From assembly GCA_963676865.2 (NCBI GenBank), contig CAXXSS010000001.1:620001-684000 (forward strand): a DNA stretch of 64,000 nucleotides, in the 5' to 3' direction. Below the pieces are notes generated by a model. It did not search any database and had not been told where the DNA came from. It saw only the letters and a program-made list of their open reading frames with translations. The stretch comes from JAAYUD01 sp963676865. GTDB lineage: Bacteria > Bacteroidota > Bacteroidia > Bacteroidales > Bacteroidaceae. Made by a program: the position numbers and the translations under genes. Of the stretch, positions 1 through 8,686 are shown in pieces (the first letter of the stretch is position 1; each line of letters starts with the position of its first letter).

Positions 1-1359
1 ACGCATATCATACCAACGAAGACCTTCGAGACAAAACTCCCGCTCGCGTTCTTGTCTGATGAAAGTAACTAATGCCCCACCGGTCAAATTTAACGGAGTA
101 TCGTCCTTTACACGATTTTGACGCAAAGTTGTAAGATATTTAATGGCATCCTGATCTTTTCCCAGATGAGCACAAGCCTCAGCAGCATTAAGATACGCTT
201 CTGGCGAGCGAAATAGAAATTGATCGGAGACTCCCGTGTAAACACCGAATGTCTCTTCCCTATTGTCTATCTTGTGATAAGACGGTTCATTTCCTACGCC
301 ATACTTTGTCTGAAAGAACGTTTTTTTACGTGCATCATTACTGGTATATAATGAATAGAGATGATTCGATATTTTCCACACGGGTGAATATGGGGTACCA
401 TAATAGCTACCACCAGGACGCAAGAACAAAAGATTACCCAAAGTCGTTCCACCCATCGAGAATACATTTTCAACATTTGCCTTAGACAAAGGAAAGACAT
501 CTTCACCGAGCCCAATAAATTGTTGAAGTTGATTATTCTCACCAAGCGACAATACAGCATATTTTTCTGCCGCTTCCCAATCTTGCATATATAAAGCTAC
601 ACGACTGCGCAACAAATAAACGGCATTAATGCCCACCCGATGAATCGATTCGGGCGAGTGCAGATCTTTAAGATACTCTTCGGCAGCCGACAAATCACTT
701 ACAATCTGATCATAAACTTCTTTGAGGCTGTTACGCGTGTAGCTTTTATCTTCTATGTATGCTGTAATCTTAATAGGTACTCCAAGAGTAGAAGCTGCCG
801 TAGTAGGGATGTACGGTTTGGCGTAAAGGTTGACTAGCACATAATAATAAAGTGCACGTAGAAAATGAGCTTCACCATTCACCTTATTGGCAAGTGGCTT
901 TTCATCTTGATCTTTAACTGTCAACCGGCTTGCCTCATCCAAAATCATGTTACAAGTTGCAATATGATTATATGACAAATTCCAATAAGACTTTTCTATT
1001 TCGTCATAAGTATCTTTCTGCTGATAATCAAGATACGTACCTTGCTGCCATGTAAAATAAGGATACATTGTTTTCCTATATCCCAGACTTTGGTCAGGAT
1101 CTGTAGGAGGAGTTAAATTTTCGTCTAACTCATCAGACATAAAATGTATAGGCAAATAGTTCGTATTATAGACTTGTATATAAGAATCGGCATTGGCTAC
1201 AAGTCCGACACCAAGAAAGCCACTACCCACCATTAGTTCGTCAAGATCGGTATAAGAGTTTACCCTACTCAAATCCTGCGAATATTCTTTAAGGAAGTCA
1301 CTGGAGCACGATGTAGTGAGTGCCAGTACCAGACTTATAATTGATAATAATCTTTTCAT
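1..1359 (-). CDS. SusD/RagB-like nutrient-binding outer-membrane lipoprotein, C-terminus cut off by the window edge
   Basis: This is the surface glycan-binding partner of the SusC-like transporter that lies 13 bases upstream. The frame stays open from an ATG at 1359 to base 1 (453 codons), so the C-terminus is missing. The N-terminus is a short lipoprotein signal ending in TTSCSS, which predicts acylation and outer-membrane anchoring. Further along are SusD-family features: the tetratricopeptide-like helices in the middle (EAHFLRALYYYVLVNLY) and, at the cut edge, the conserved block REREFCLEGLRWYDMR. SusC and SusD together form a lidded uptake complex. The substrate cannot be read from the sequence because any glycoside hydrolases of the locus lie outside the window. 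Confidence 0.93.
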   Translation of the reverse strand, partial: MKRLLSIISLVLALTTSCSSDFLKEYSQDLSRVNSYTDLDELMVGSGFLGVGLVANADSYIQVYNTNYLPIHFMSDELDENLTPPTDPDQSLGYRKTMYPYFTWQQGTYLDYQQKDTYDEIEKSYWNLSYNHIATCNMILDEASRLTVKDQDEKPLANKVNGEAHFLRALYYYVLVNLYAKPYIPTTAASTLGVPIKITAYIEDKSYTRNSLKEVYDQIVSDLSAAEEYLKDLHSPESIHRVGINAVYLLRSRVALYMQDWEAAEKYAVLSLGENNQLQQFIGLGEDVFPLSKANVENVFSMGGTTLGNLLFLRPGGSYYGTPYSPVWKISNHLYSLYTSNDARKKTFFQTKYGVGNEPSYHKIDNREETFGVYTGVSDQFLFRSPEAYLNAAEACAHLGKDQDAIKYLTTLRQNRVKDDTPLNLTGGALVTFIRQEREREFCLEGLRWYDMR

Positions 1360-1372
1360 CTTCTTTTTGCTT

Positions 1373-4300
1373 TTAAAATATAACATTTATACCAAATGAG
1401 AAGCTAGGACGTTCACTAAGTTGTATGGTAGTAAATCCTCCCTGCGTAGGTGTCTGCCCTTTCAATTTAGGATCGCAAATCGTAAAGAGATTGTACGCAG
1501 ATAGCGTCATGGCCAATCGTTGAAGTTTGATGTATTTGAGCATCCGAGCATCAAATTCGTATGTAACACTTGCGCTTTGAAGTTTCAAATAATCAGCACT
1601 TACTACTCTGATATTAGAATAGTCGTACATATCCCATGCGCTATTTGCTATTGGTTGTCCACTATCGGCATAGGCAGGGCGCGTTGAATAGTGGTTGGCA
1701 TATTTTGTATAATTGTCACTGGCGCTTGAGATGATTGCCGGAATATTGGTCTTATTCTCGTCACCCGGTTTCTTCCAACGTTTCAGATAGTCTCGGCTAT
1801 AATTGCGGTCGGGACGTATGTCTGCTGTATATACACCGCCTGTTGCGGCACTTCCATACATTGCAAAAAGACGTGTCTTGGCCCCAAAGCTATAGGCTAG
1901 GTTGAAGTTTGCATGCCAATTCTTATAGCGGAACGTATTGGTAAGACTGCCCTGTATATCAGGATCTCTCCTACCCGATGCTTGAAGTACCATCGTATAA
2001 GTATCATATTTGCTTAATCCTGCAAGCGAGGAGACATTATCTTGAAAGTCATCAAAAATAGGTCCGCCATCAACAGAACTGAGTTTCAAGAAACGGTAGC
2101 TATAAAATGTATTGACACTTTTGCCCTTTACGAGAGCTTTACCATCAAGAAAATCTGTTAAGTTGTAAGTTTGAGCATCGGGACGTGAGTCGAGCGAATT
2201 GATGATTTTAGAGATAGAAGTAGAAAGAGTCCAACGAAAATTACGGTTAAGTATGGGACTATAAGTCACGTCCAAACTATAACCTTTGTTTGAGACGTCG
2301 CCACCATTGATTACATAGGTTTCTATACCATTAACGGAAGATATACTCTTCGTCATGAAAGCATTCTTTGTTTTCTTGTAATAGAAAGAGGTCTCCATCT
2401 CCAATTTATTATTGAAAAGAGACATATCCAAGCCCATATTATAAGATTGCGTCGTTTCCCATTTCAGATTAGGATTCGGATAAGAATTGATTGTTGAATA
2501 ATAAGAATTATAATAAGTATTCATTGAACCTTTCTTGATTGTCATCACAGGCGATTCGGAGTTGAGCATATTTCCCTGAAAGCCATAAGATGCTTTCAAA
2601 TTCATATAATCGATCCATTTATAGTTCAACAAACCGATGCGTTTCATATCCAGCGAACCGGAGAGCGACCAGATAGGAAGGAACTTATCGTTAGAACGGT
2701 CGCCAAACTTATTTGATCCGTCGATACGCCCATTAAGATTAATACGAAACATTTGATTATAAGCATAAGTAAATGATGCGTATACAGATACGGTATTCGT
2801 CAGATTATCGGTTATTAGAGGTACGTTGCTACTCAACCATGCTGCATAAGAAGTATATACCGTAGGATCAATATTGGTAACAAAACTCTCGCCACGATCG
2901 GGATAGTATCCTCTTGAGATATTCTGATATGTCTTATATTTATCATGATATATTTCAGTTCCTACTGTTGCGTCTATATTATGCACGTCATTCTCTCCGA
3001 AGAATTTATTGGCATCCAATTGCAGACGGGCTGTATAGCTACGATCATTAACCGTGTTTTTGGTCAATTCACCTCCTTGCGGCATCAAGGATCTACTCGG
3101 TTCTTTTATTGTTTCTCCAAATTCGGCCTCACGCAATTTTGCGGCATAGAACGTTTTGTCACCCCAATAATTTTCGAAATTGCTATTTTGATTGGTATAA
3201 GAAATGATAGCGTTGGCATGCAACCAATCGGCAAAAGTAAAACGCAGATTAGCATTGACTGTAAACGATGACACTTCTTGCTTATTGGAGCTATTATTTA
3301 ACTCATTAAGAATATTGAACTTATACGATTCGGTAGTTGTAACCTTATTCTGATAATAATAATATTTTCCGTCGTCTGTATAGCAAGGTAAGGCACGCGA
3401 AGTCTGATACGCATAATCCACCGGATTGATTGACGACTGATAATTATTGCGTTTAGAATCGTAGCCCGTAAACGAGAACGAAGTACTTAGAAATTTGCTG
3501 AAAGTATTATCAAGATGCATCGACGCCGTATACCTTTCGCTACTATTTGTCCTAATTACATCATTATCGCTATCATATCCTAATGATGCATAGTAACGAG
3601 ACTTGTCAGATCCTCCGCTAATGCTGGCAGTATGCTGTGTAGACCAACTATCTCGGCACAATATCTTGAACCAATCTGTGTTTTGCGCCTCCAATTTAGC
3701 CACTGCACTATTAAACTGGACATTATTGATTTCATTGTTGTATAAGCTATTGAGCAATCCTTCATAGCCAACCAAATTTATATCAGAACTATAAAGATAA
3801 TGATCGGCTGCCAATTCACGTGAGAACTGTATACGTTCCTTGCTGGACATAACATCTACCGAAGGATCTGAATACCTGGGACGACGTTTATAGTTCACAT
3901 TCATGTTGTAGCTGACTTGCGGCTTACCTTCGTATCCCCGTTTTGTGGTTATGACAATAACACCGTTGGCTGCCTTGATTCCGTAAATAGCTGTAGCGGC
4001 AGCATCTTTGAGCACATCAATACGATCTATATCTTGGGGATTGATTCCGGCAATAGCGTTTCCGATACGGTTCACATAGTCGGGGTCATTTAGTTCTTCG
4101 GGAGAGATTTCGACCGGATCTTTCACCACAATACCATCTACTACCCATAGCGGTTCGCGATTACCTATCAATGTGGAAGTTCCACGAATACGTATTTTAG
4201 GAGCGACGCCTATTTCTCCGGAATTGAGGCTCACCATCAAATCAGGTATACGACCTTCAAGCATCTGGTCTATACTGCCTACATCGCTACGCAATACATC

Positions 4301-4936
4301 TCCGGCTTTTACAGAAGTAACCGCACTTGTCAAACTACGTTTATCCAATATCTGATAACCGGTGACTACCACTTCTTGCAATTCACGGGCATTGCTCTGC
4401 AAGGTAATATTCATGTTGGAACGCGCTTTTACGTCCATCTCTTGCATACCCACATAGCTAATATGTAAAACGACGCCTTCGGGGACATTGTATAGTGAGA
4501 ATCGCCCGTCACTATTAGTGATAGCTGTCTTTCGACTGTTTTTTACCCGGATAGAAGCGCCGATGACAGGAAGATTGTCTTCGTCCGAGACGATAAAACC
4601 CGAAACATTGATATTACGGCGTTCTATCTTATGAATAACGCACACGCCATTTTTCATTTCGTACGTCAGGTCATACTCATCCAAGACTCTGCTTAATACA
4701 GACTCCCAGTTTTCTTTATTAGCCTTAACCGTTACGCTTTCTCCTCTCGTGATTTGTGAATTGTAGAGGAAATTTACATCCGTCTGTTTCTTTATCTCAA
4801 CGAGGAAAGTTTCCATCGAAACATCCTTTAGATTGAGCGTCACTGTCTTTTTAGGAACGGCCAATGCCGAAACTTGCAGCAACACAAGAAACATAGTCAT
4901 TAATAGTCCTACTTTCTTCATTGTTTGGGTTTTCAT
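1373..4936 (-). CDS. SusC/RagA-type TonB-dependent outer-membrane transporter with STN signalling domain
   Basis: The 1187-residue protein carries a signal peptide (about 1-27), then an STN (secretin/TonB short N-terminal) domain at about 30-100, a carboxypeptidase-D-like regulatory domain at about 110-190, the plug from the LQEVVVTGYQ block near 185 to about 335 (VLKDAAATAIYGIKAANG), and a large beta-barrel ending in the usual terminal phenylalanine (GINVIF). It imports a ligand, probably a glycan, with TonB energy and pairs with the SusD-like lipoprotein downstream. In characterised systems an STN domain contacts a periplasmic FecR protein, and a FecR gene and an ECF sigma gene lie directly upstream on the same strand. 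This points to trans-envelope induction of the locus by its own substrate; that last step is inference. Confidence 0.96.
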   Translation of the reverse strand: MKTQTMKKVGLLMTMFLVLLQVSALAVPKKTVTLNLKDVSMETFLVEIKKQTDVNFLYNSQITRGESVTVKANKENWESVLSRVLDEYDLTYEMKNGVCVIHKIERRNINVSGFIVSDEDNLPVIGASIRVKNSRKTAITNSDGRFSLYNVPEGVVLHISYVGMQEMDVKARSNMNITLQSNARELQEVVVTGYQILDKRSLTSAVTSVKAGDVLRSDVGSIDQMLEGRIPDLMVSLNSGEIGVAPKIRIRGTSTLIGNREPLWVVDGIVVKDPVEISPEELNDPDYVNRIGNAIAGINPQDIDRIDVLKDAAATAIYGIKAANGVIVITTKRGYEGKPQVSYNMNVNYKRRPRYSDPSVDVMSSKERIQFSRELAADHYLYSSDINLVGYEGLLNSLYNNEINNVQFNSAVAKLEAQNTDWFKILCRDSWSTQHTASISGGSDKSRYYASLGYDSDNDVIRTNSSERYTASMHLDNTFSKFLSTSFSFTGYDSKRNNYQSSINPVDYAYQTSRALPCYTDDGKYYYYQNKVTTTESYKFNILNELNNSSNKQEVSSFTVNANLRFTFADWLHANAIISYTNQNSNFENYWGDKTFYAAKLREAEFGETIKEPSRSLMPQGGELTKNTVNDRSYTARLQLDANKFFGENDVHNIDATVGTEIYHDKYKTYQNISRGYYPDRGESFVTNIDPTVYTSYAAWLSSNVPLITDNLTNTVSVYASFTYAYNQMFRINLNGRIDGSNKFGDRSNDKFLPIWSLSGSLDMKRIGLLNYKWIDYMNLKASYGFQGNMLNSESPVMTIKKGSMNTYYNSYYSTINSYPNPNLKWETTQSYNMGLDMSLFNNKLEMETSFYYKKTKNAFMTKSISSVNGIETYVINGGDVSNKGYSLDVTYSPILNRNFRWTLSTSISKIINSLDSRPDAQTYNLTDFLDGKALVKGKSVNTFYSYRFLKLSSVDGGPIFDDFQDNVSSLAGLSKYDTYTMVLQASGRRDPDIQGSLTNTFRYKNWHANFNLAYSFGAKTRLFAMYGSAATGGVYTADIRPDRNYSRDYLKRWKKPGDENKTNIPAIISSASDNYTKYANHYSTRPAYADSGQPIANSAWDMYDYSNIRVVSADYLKLQSASVTYEFDARMLKYIKLQRLAMTLSAYNLFTICDPKLKGQTPTQGGFTTIQLSERPSFSFGINVIF

Positions 4937-5065
4937 TTAAATATAAAATTGGTTTTTCAAAAGCATACAGCTTCCACAATCATCGGACAATTGGATCTGC
5001 GCAAATCCTTTTTGTCAGGTGAAAACCATACTAAAACACTCTCTAACTTTTATTTTTATAACAGA

Positions 5066-6271
5066 TTATTCACTTTTTCCCTTATTCCGTCTACCTAAAT
5101 ACACACATCGCCCTTCCACATGGTAAGAGAAGTCGCCAGTCATTTCGAACACGTCAAGAAAGGCATTCATCGTATCATAACGCCGTACGGTTCCCGTATA
5201 AGTTTGACTTGCTATATCAGAACCGTCGTAAACCACTTCGACATCATACCATTTGGAAAAAGTCGATATAATATTGCTTAAACTCTCATTGTGAAAATTA
5301 TAAACTCCTCTAGTCCAACTAACATACTCTTCTATATCAACAGGTCTTTTCTGCACTAGGCTACCGGTAGATAACGCTTGTTCACCCGGCTCGAGTTCAA
5401 CGCTCTCTCTCGTTGGCGTCGTAAACCGTACTCGACCCTTGACCAATGTAACCTCACAGCGCTGCCGGTCATCATACGCATTGACGTTGAAGGCAGTACC
5501 CAACACCGTAACTTCCCCATAACGGGTTTTGACTATAAATGGATGCTCCGCATCTTTTTTCACTTCAAAATAGGCTTCGCCTTTCAACTCAACAACCCGT
5601 TGACCACTGCCGAATCGCATAGGGAACCTCAATTCGGATGCCGCGTTGAGGTGCACAGTTGTACCATCCGCCAGAAGTACTGTATTTTCTCCGCCCCTCG
5701 GAATAACAAATGTATTTAATGGCGAAGCTGGGGATGTGCTATCAGAAAGATTGGCCTGCACCGGGACATACGACAATAAGCCTTGATGATAAGTGACTCT
5801 AACACCACCCAATACCATATTTATATTCTTCGACCCAATATTCAATGTCTTTCCATTAGAGAGCAACACTTGTCCCCTCTTCGTTCCGGGCGAAAGAATC
5901 GTCAACTCATGACTGACAGGTTGCCGCACGGAAGTCATTTTCCAAACAGCAAATACTCCTATTAATATTAAGATAACAGCCGCAGTCGAATACCAGCGAT
6001 AGAACATGCGGCGAGGTTTGTATTTATAAACCCCAGTCGACCCCACTTTTCTCAGAAAACGAGAATAAGCATCTTTACTTGAATAATGATTATAACGAAT
6101 AAATGAATGATTGAGACCGTCTCGACGGCACAATTCATCATATTGCTCCTTCAATTCCGGATGGAGAGTCAATAAATCTTCGGCCCGAAGTTTTTCTGTC
6201 TCGGTAGCTTCTCCCATCAGTACTTTACGCAATAAAGAAGCGTTATCATATATATCAAATACACTTTTCAC
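5066..6271 (-). CDS. FecR-family anti-sigma factor
   Basis: This inner-membrane anti-sigma regulator has a cytoplasmic N-terminal part, one membrane helix (STAAVILILIGVFAVW), a FecR domain recognisable by FVIPRGGENTVLLADGTTV and LNAASELRFP, and a C-terminal DUF4974-type domain (FSKWYDVEVVYD). It sits between the ECF sigma gene and the STN-containing SusC gene, the standard order for substrate-induced glycan loci. The start is uncertain. The frame extends to a GTG at 6355, but those extra residues are a hydrophobic stretch that does not fit a cytoplasmic N-terminus, so the GTG at 6271 is preferred; the first ATG is at the MGEATETEK block. Confidence 0.92.
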   Translation of the reverse strand: MKSVFDIYDNASLLRKVLMGEATETEKLRAEDLLTLHPELKEQYDELCRRDGLNHSFIRYNHYSSKDAYSRFLRKVGSTGVYKYKPRRMFYRWYSTAAVILILIGVFAVWKMTSVRQPVSHELTILSPGTKRGQVLLSNGKTLNIGSKNINMVLGGVRVTYHQGLLSYVPVQANLSDSTSPASPLNTFVIPRGGENTVLLADGTTVHLNAASELRFPMRFGSGQRVVELKGEAYFEVKKDAEHPFIVKTRYGEVTVLGTAFNVNAYDDRQRCEVTLVKGRVRFTTPTRESVELEPGEQALSTGSLVQKRPVDIEEYVSWTRGVYNFHNESLSNIISTFSKWYDVEVVYDGSDIASQTYTGTVRRYDTMNAFLDVFEMTGDFSYHVEGRCVYLGRRNKGKSE

Positions 6272-6466
6272 GTTACTTTTATCCGTTAATTTATAATGAA
6301 TACTCACAAGAAGATAGAAAGGGTGACAAAAAAAAATAAAAAAGTGCACACTCACAAGAAAAAAAGCGAGAAGCGCATATTTATTCTTTTCCCATCAAAT
6401 TTCTTAAAACACCTCTAATTAAAGATACCGTGCCGTATCGGTTTGATTCGACAAACCCAAACGAAC

Positions 6467-7048
6467 TTAAAAGAGCAGCAATAACACCGAAAATTGCGAA
6501 TCTTTGAGATGCTTTCTCAGGAACTTATAACTGCGCATTTTCTGTGTTTTCACCGTGTTGATACTAACGCCCAATATTTCGGCTATCTCGTTCCAATCGT
6601 GCCCCTCAACTCGAAGCAACATAATACGCCGTTGCTCTGCCGGGAGCTGGTTGATATACAAATAAAGCTGGCGTATCATTTCTTCGCGAATGGTAAGAGC
6701 ATAGATAGACTCATCGTCCTGCTCTTCCAATTGATTTTCGGCAAGTGATGTGAGAATATCAGAATGAAGCCGGGTGTCACGTATAAAGGTAAGACATTTA
6801 TTATAACACGCCTTATATAGATAATTGGTAAGTTCACGCACATCAACAAACTGATGATTGTTTTCATAAACCGACAAGAACACTTCTTGCACCAAATCTT
6901 CTACCGTATCTTGCAAAGGAGCCAACAAACGAGAAACATAAGAGCAAAGGGCGGCGTAATATTGCCGATAAAGATATTCATAAGATGCAGTATCTTTACG
7001 GTTTATGCCAATAATCATTTCGTTTATCGATCTCTCCAAAGGCGCCAT
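6467..7048 (-). CDS. ECF RNA polymerase sigma factor (Bacteroidetes FecI-like)
   Basis: The 193-residue protein has sigma-70 region 2 (DLVQEVFLSVYEN, about residues 48-60) and region 4 with a helix-turn-helix (WNEIAEILGVSINTVKTQK). It lacks regions 1 and 3, as expected for the ECF class. It is the first gene of the sigma / FecR / SusC / SusD series on the minus strand and is expected to activate the SusC promoter when FecR is relieved. No close overlap with FecR: a 195-base gap separates the preferred FecR start from its stop. About 300 bases upstream hold no gene, and I saw no strong Bacteroides-type promoter there. Confidence 0.94.
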   Translation of the reverse strand: MAPLERSINEMIIGINRKDTASYEYLYRQYYAALCSYVSRLLAPLQDTVEDLVQEVFLSVYENNHQFVDVRELTNYLYKACYNKCLTFIRDTRLHSDILTSLAENQLEEQDDESIYALTIREEMIRQLYLYINQLPAEQRRIMLLRVEGHDWNEIAEILGVSINTVKTQKMRSYKFLRKHLKDSQFSVLLLLF

Positions 7049-7348
7049 TGTGAGGTGTTTATTTCTTCCATTTGCTGCGCAAATTAACGGAGAATAACGA
7101 TTAAATCCAAATATTGAATGATATTTATGAAACGGAGAATAGCATAAAACACATTACCTTCGAAAAACAAATTCTTCTCATTTCATTACCAAGCAGTCAA
7201 ATATATCGCAGACAAGCCTTAAAACGGTCCATCAAATAGATTCCTGCATAAAGAAGCATTTTAATAATTAAGTTAAAATGGCAATTGAAATTCTTTTTCT
7301 TCGAGATTTTGCATAACTTCGTCAGCAAATGCAAAATATATAAATAAG

Positions 7349-7534
7349 ATGGACAATCCTAACTTAAGCGACGAAGACAAAAAGTTATTGAATAAGATGC
7401 GCCCCGAAGAACATAAAAAATTTCAGTTTTTCGCATCACCTGATGATAATGAAGACAAATCGTGGATTAAGAAGAATTATTGGTGGATACTTATTATTCT
7501 GGGAGCATTGCTTGTTAGTTTAATACGACACTAA
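7349..7534 (+). CDS. Small membrane protein of 61 residues
   Basis: The protein is highly charged for its first 42 residues (NLSDEDKKLLNKMRPEEHKK) and ends in a single hydrophobic helix (WWILIILGALLVSLI), so it is probably inserted by its C-terminal helix with the charged part in the cytoplasm. The clean division into a polar head and one membrane helix, and its isolation between a sigma gene and a tRNA pair, support a real gene. A weak -7-like TAACTTCG lies at 7314-7321. No function can be assigned. Confidence 0.7.
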   Translation: MDNPNLSDEDKKLLNKMRPEEHKKFQFFASPDDNEDKSWIKKNYWWILIILGALLVSLIRH

Positions 7535-7630
7535 AGAATTGCCGAAAGCATTTATATCTTGACGCTGAACACATTGCCACCAGAGGTGCTCATACAAACA
7601 AACTAACAAGAAAAAATCTTTTCAAAAGAT

Positions 7631-7661
7631 TTGTATAGTCCAAAATATAGTCTTATCTTTG
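7631..7661 (+). promoter_or_regulatory. Bacteroides-type promoter of the tRNA pair
   Basis: TTG at 7631-7633 and TATCTTTG at 7654-7661 are separated by 20 bases, matching the Bacteroides -33/-7 consensus. Transcription would start just ahead of tRNA-Ser. Confidence 0.75.
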
Positions 7662-7686
7662 CCCCGCATTTGGAGGAATGCAATAA

Positions 7687-7773
7687 GGAAGTTTGGGTGA
7701 GTGGCTGAAACCAGCAGTTTGCTAAACTGCCGTGCGGGTTACCGTACCGCGAGTTCGAATCTCGCAGCTTCCG
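7687..7773 (+). tRNA. tRNA-Ser (anticodon GCU)
   Basis: The 87-base gene folds as a class II tRNA with a long variable arm. The acceptor stem GGAAGTT pairs with AGCTTCC at the 3' end; the anticodon loop TTGCTAA in a GCAGT/ACTGC stem gives GCU, reading AGC and AGU serine codons; the T loop is TTCGAAT. No CCA is encoded. Confidence 0.95.
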
Positions 7774-7789
7774 CAAATACAAACCAAAT

Positions 7790-7861
7790 GGCGCTTTCGT
7801 CTAATGGCTAGGACGCGGCCCTCTCACGGCTGAAATGCGGGTTCGAACCCCGCTCGCGCTA
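7790..7861 (+). tRNA. tRNA-Glu (anticodon CUC) with a mismatched inner acceptor stem
   Basis: The gene starts 16 bases after tRNA-Ser and is probably co-transcribed. The D stem (GTCT/GGAC), the anticodon stem CGGCC/GGCTG around loop CTCTCAC, and the T arm GCGGG/CCCGC with TTCGAAC are all sound and give a glutamate tRNA reading GAG. In the acceptor stem, GGCGCTT against TCGCGCT pairs at positions 1-5 (1:72 is G-U), but 6:67 (U-C) and 7:66 (U-U) are mismatched. The discriminator is A and no CCA is encoded. Confidence 0.88.
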
Positions 7862-7868
7862 CAGATAT

Positions 7869-7904
7869 AAAAATCGATGCATTATAACAAATGTATCGAT
7901 TTTA
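7869..7904 (+). terminator. Terminator after the tRNA pair
   Basis: AAAAATCGATGCAT pairs with ATGTATCGATTTTT across an 8-base loop, with one G-T pair, and is followed by more T. The flanking A and T runs would let it work in both directions. Confidence 0.75.
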
Positions 7905-8190
7905 TTTTTAAGGCACCCCTCCCACTCCAATATTCCACTATTATTTTATGATACCTACAGCGTTCAATATGTAATTATCCCCCCATTGATGTAACGTCAA
8001 GATCAATGACAACACATTATGTTCTTTGAGATAATCTCCCAAACGGCAATTACGATAACAGCGAGGCTTCAATCTTGCTGCCTTATGAATAGCATCCATA
8101 CTAATGGAATGGTCAGAAGCGGAATAACTCAGAATGCATAGCAAATTCATGAGGTATAATATCGCTGCAAAAAGTTTATCATTAATATCC
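7905..8190. other. Gene-poor stretch ahead of repeat copy A
   Basis: The only open frame is 85 codons on the minus strand (7941-8198), starting at a GTG inside the edge of the dispersed repeat. It has no recognisable domain and its first codons fall in repeated DNA. It may be a relic; I do not call it a gene. Confidence 0.5.
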
Positions 8191-8488
8191 TTTGCCACCT
8201 CCGTATGACACCATACCGTACTATCTCACAACATGTTAACAATGCACCGTATACAACGCCAGCGAAAAGAGACCTAAAAATCGGCTCGAGAGCATATTGT
8301 GGAGCCGTTATTTTCAGCAGACCTCTGCTTAGAACAAGTCTAAACAATGGCTTACAGATAGCTGAGGAACCGTTTTGCACATAGACGAGTGTGCTCTACT
8401 TCTTTTGATAAGTACAGGACGTATCGTACCGACTGCAATTGATTATTCCTACAAGTTGGTTATTAAAGATTAAGTTTGTAATTAAGGT
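8191..8488 (+). repeat. Dispersed repeat, copy A (298 bases)
   Basis: Begins TTTGCCACCTCCGTATGACA and ends GTAATTAAGGT. It matches the reverse complement of 37101-37398 over its full length with about 40 differences by hand count and no gap, and matches 36293-36495 over its first two thirds. Read on the minus strand, about 60 codons are open in one frame in all three copies (shared words LSRG, AGVVYG, RYGVIRRWQ). Short hairpins are visible, for example GCAG-ACCT-CTGC. Its nature (mobile remnant, structured RNA or small protein) is not settled. Confidence 0.85.
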
Positions 8489-8491
8489 CTG

Positions 8492-8561
8492 GAAGTATCA
8501 CACACGTGTGCGACATCTGTATCACACGTGTGAGACGAACGTCGCACACATGTGATACTTC
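8492..8561. repeat. Cluster of CACACGTGTG-type palindromes forming a large inverted repeat
   Basis: Three palindromic units follow copy A: CACACGTGTG at 8501-8510 and 8523-8532, and CACACATGTG at 8544-8553. The outer two, with their flanks (GAAGTATCACA and TGTGATACTTC), are near reverse complements, so the whole 70 bases can fold as one hairpin. A single similar unit adjoins copy C at 37081-37090. Confidence 0.8.
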
Positions 8562-8648
8562 TATCTTATATCTAATAAAGAAACAAAGGGTGTAGTTTGC
8601 TGAATAAGTTTCTGCCAATCTATTCAGCACATGTCACTAGTCCACTAG

Positions 8649-8666
8649 CTTTTACTGATGAACCCG
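8649..8666 (+). repeat. Short repeated word CTTTTACTGATGAACCCG
   Basis: The same word, with few changes, occurs at 36530-36547 (TTTTTACTGATGAACCCG), 37045-37061 (CTTTTACTGGTGAGCCC) and 37438-37453 (CTTTTACCGGTGAGCC), always in this orientation and always within about 160 bases of a copy of the 298-base repeat. Confidence 0.7.
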
Positions 8667-8686
8667 TTTTAGAGACTACTCTGTCA

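Noticed and set aside
5066..6355. The longest start (GTG at 6355) for the FecR gene
   Set aside because: It would add a hydrophobic N-terminus that would reverse the expected topology; the GTG at 6271 fits a cytoplasmic N-terminus better.
8492..8561. Possible CRISPR-like array
   Set aside because: The units are palindromes with spacers of only a few bases, there are three of them, and no cas gene is in the window.
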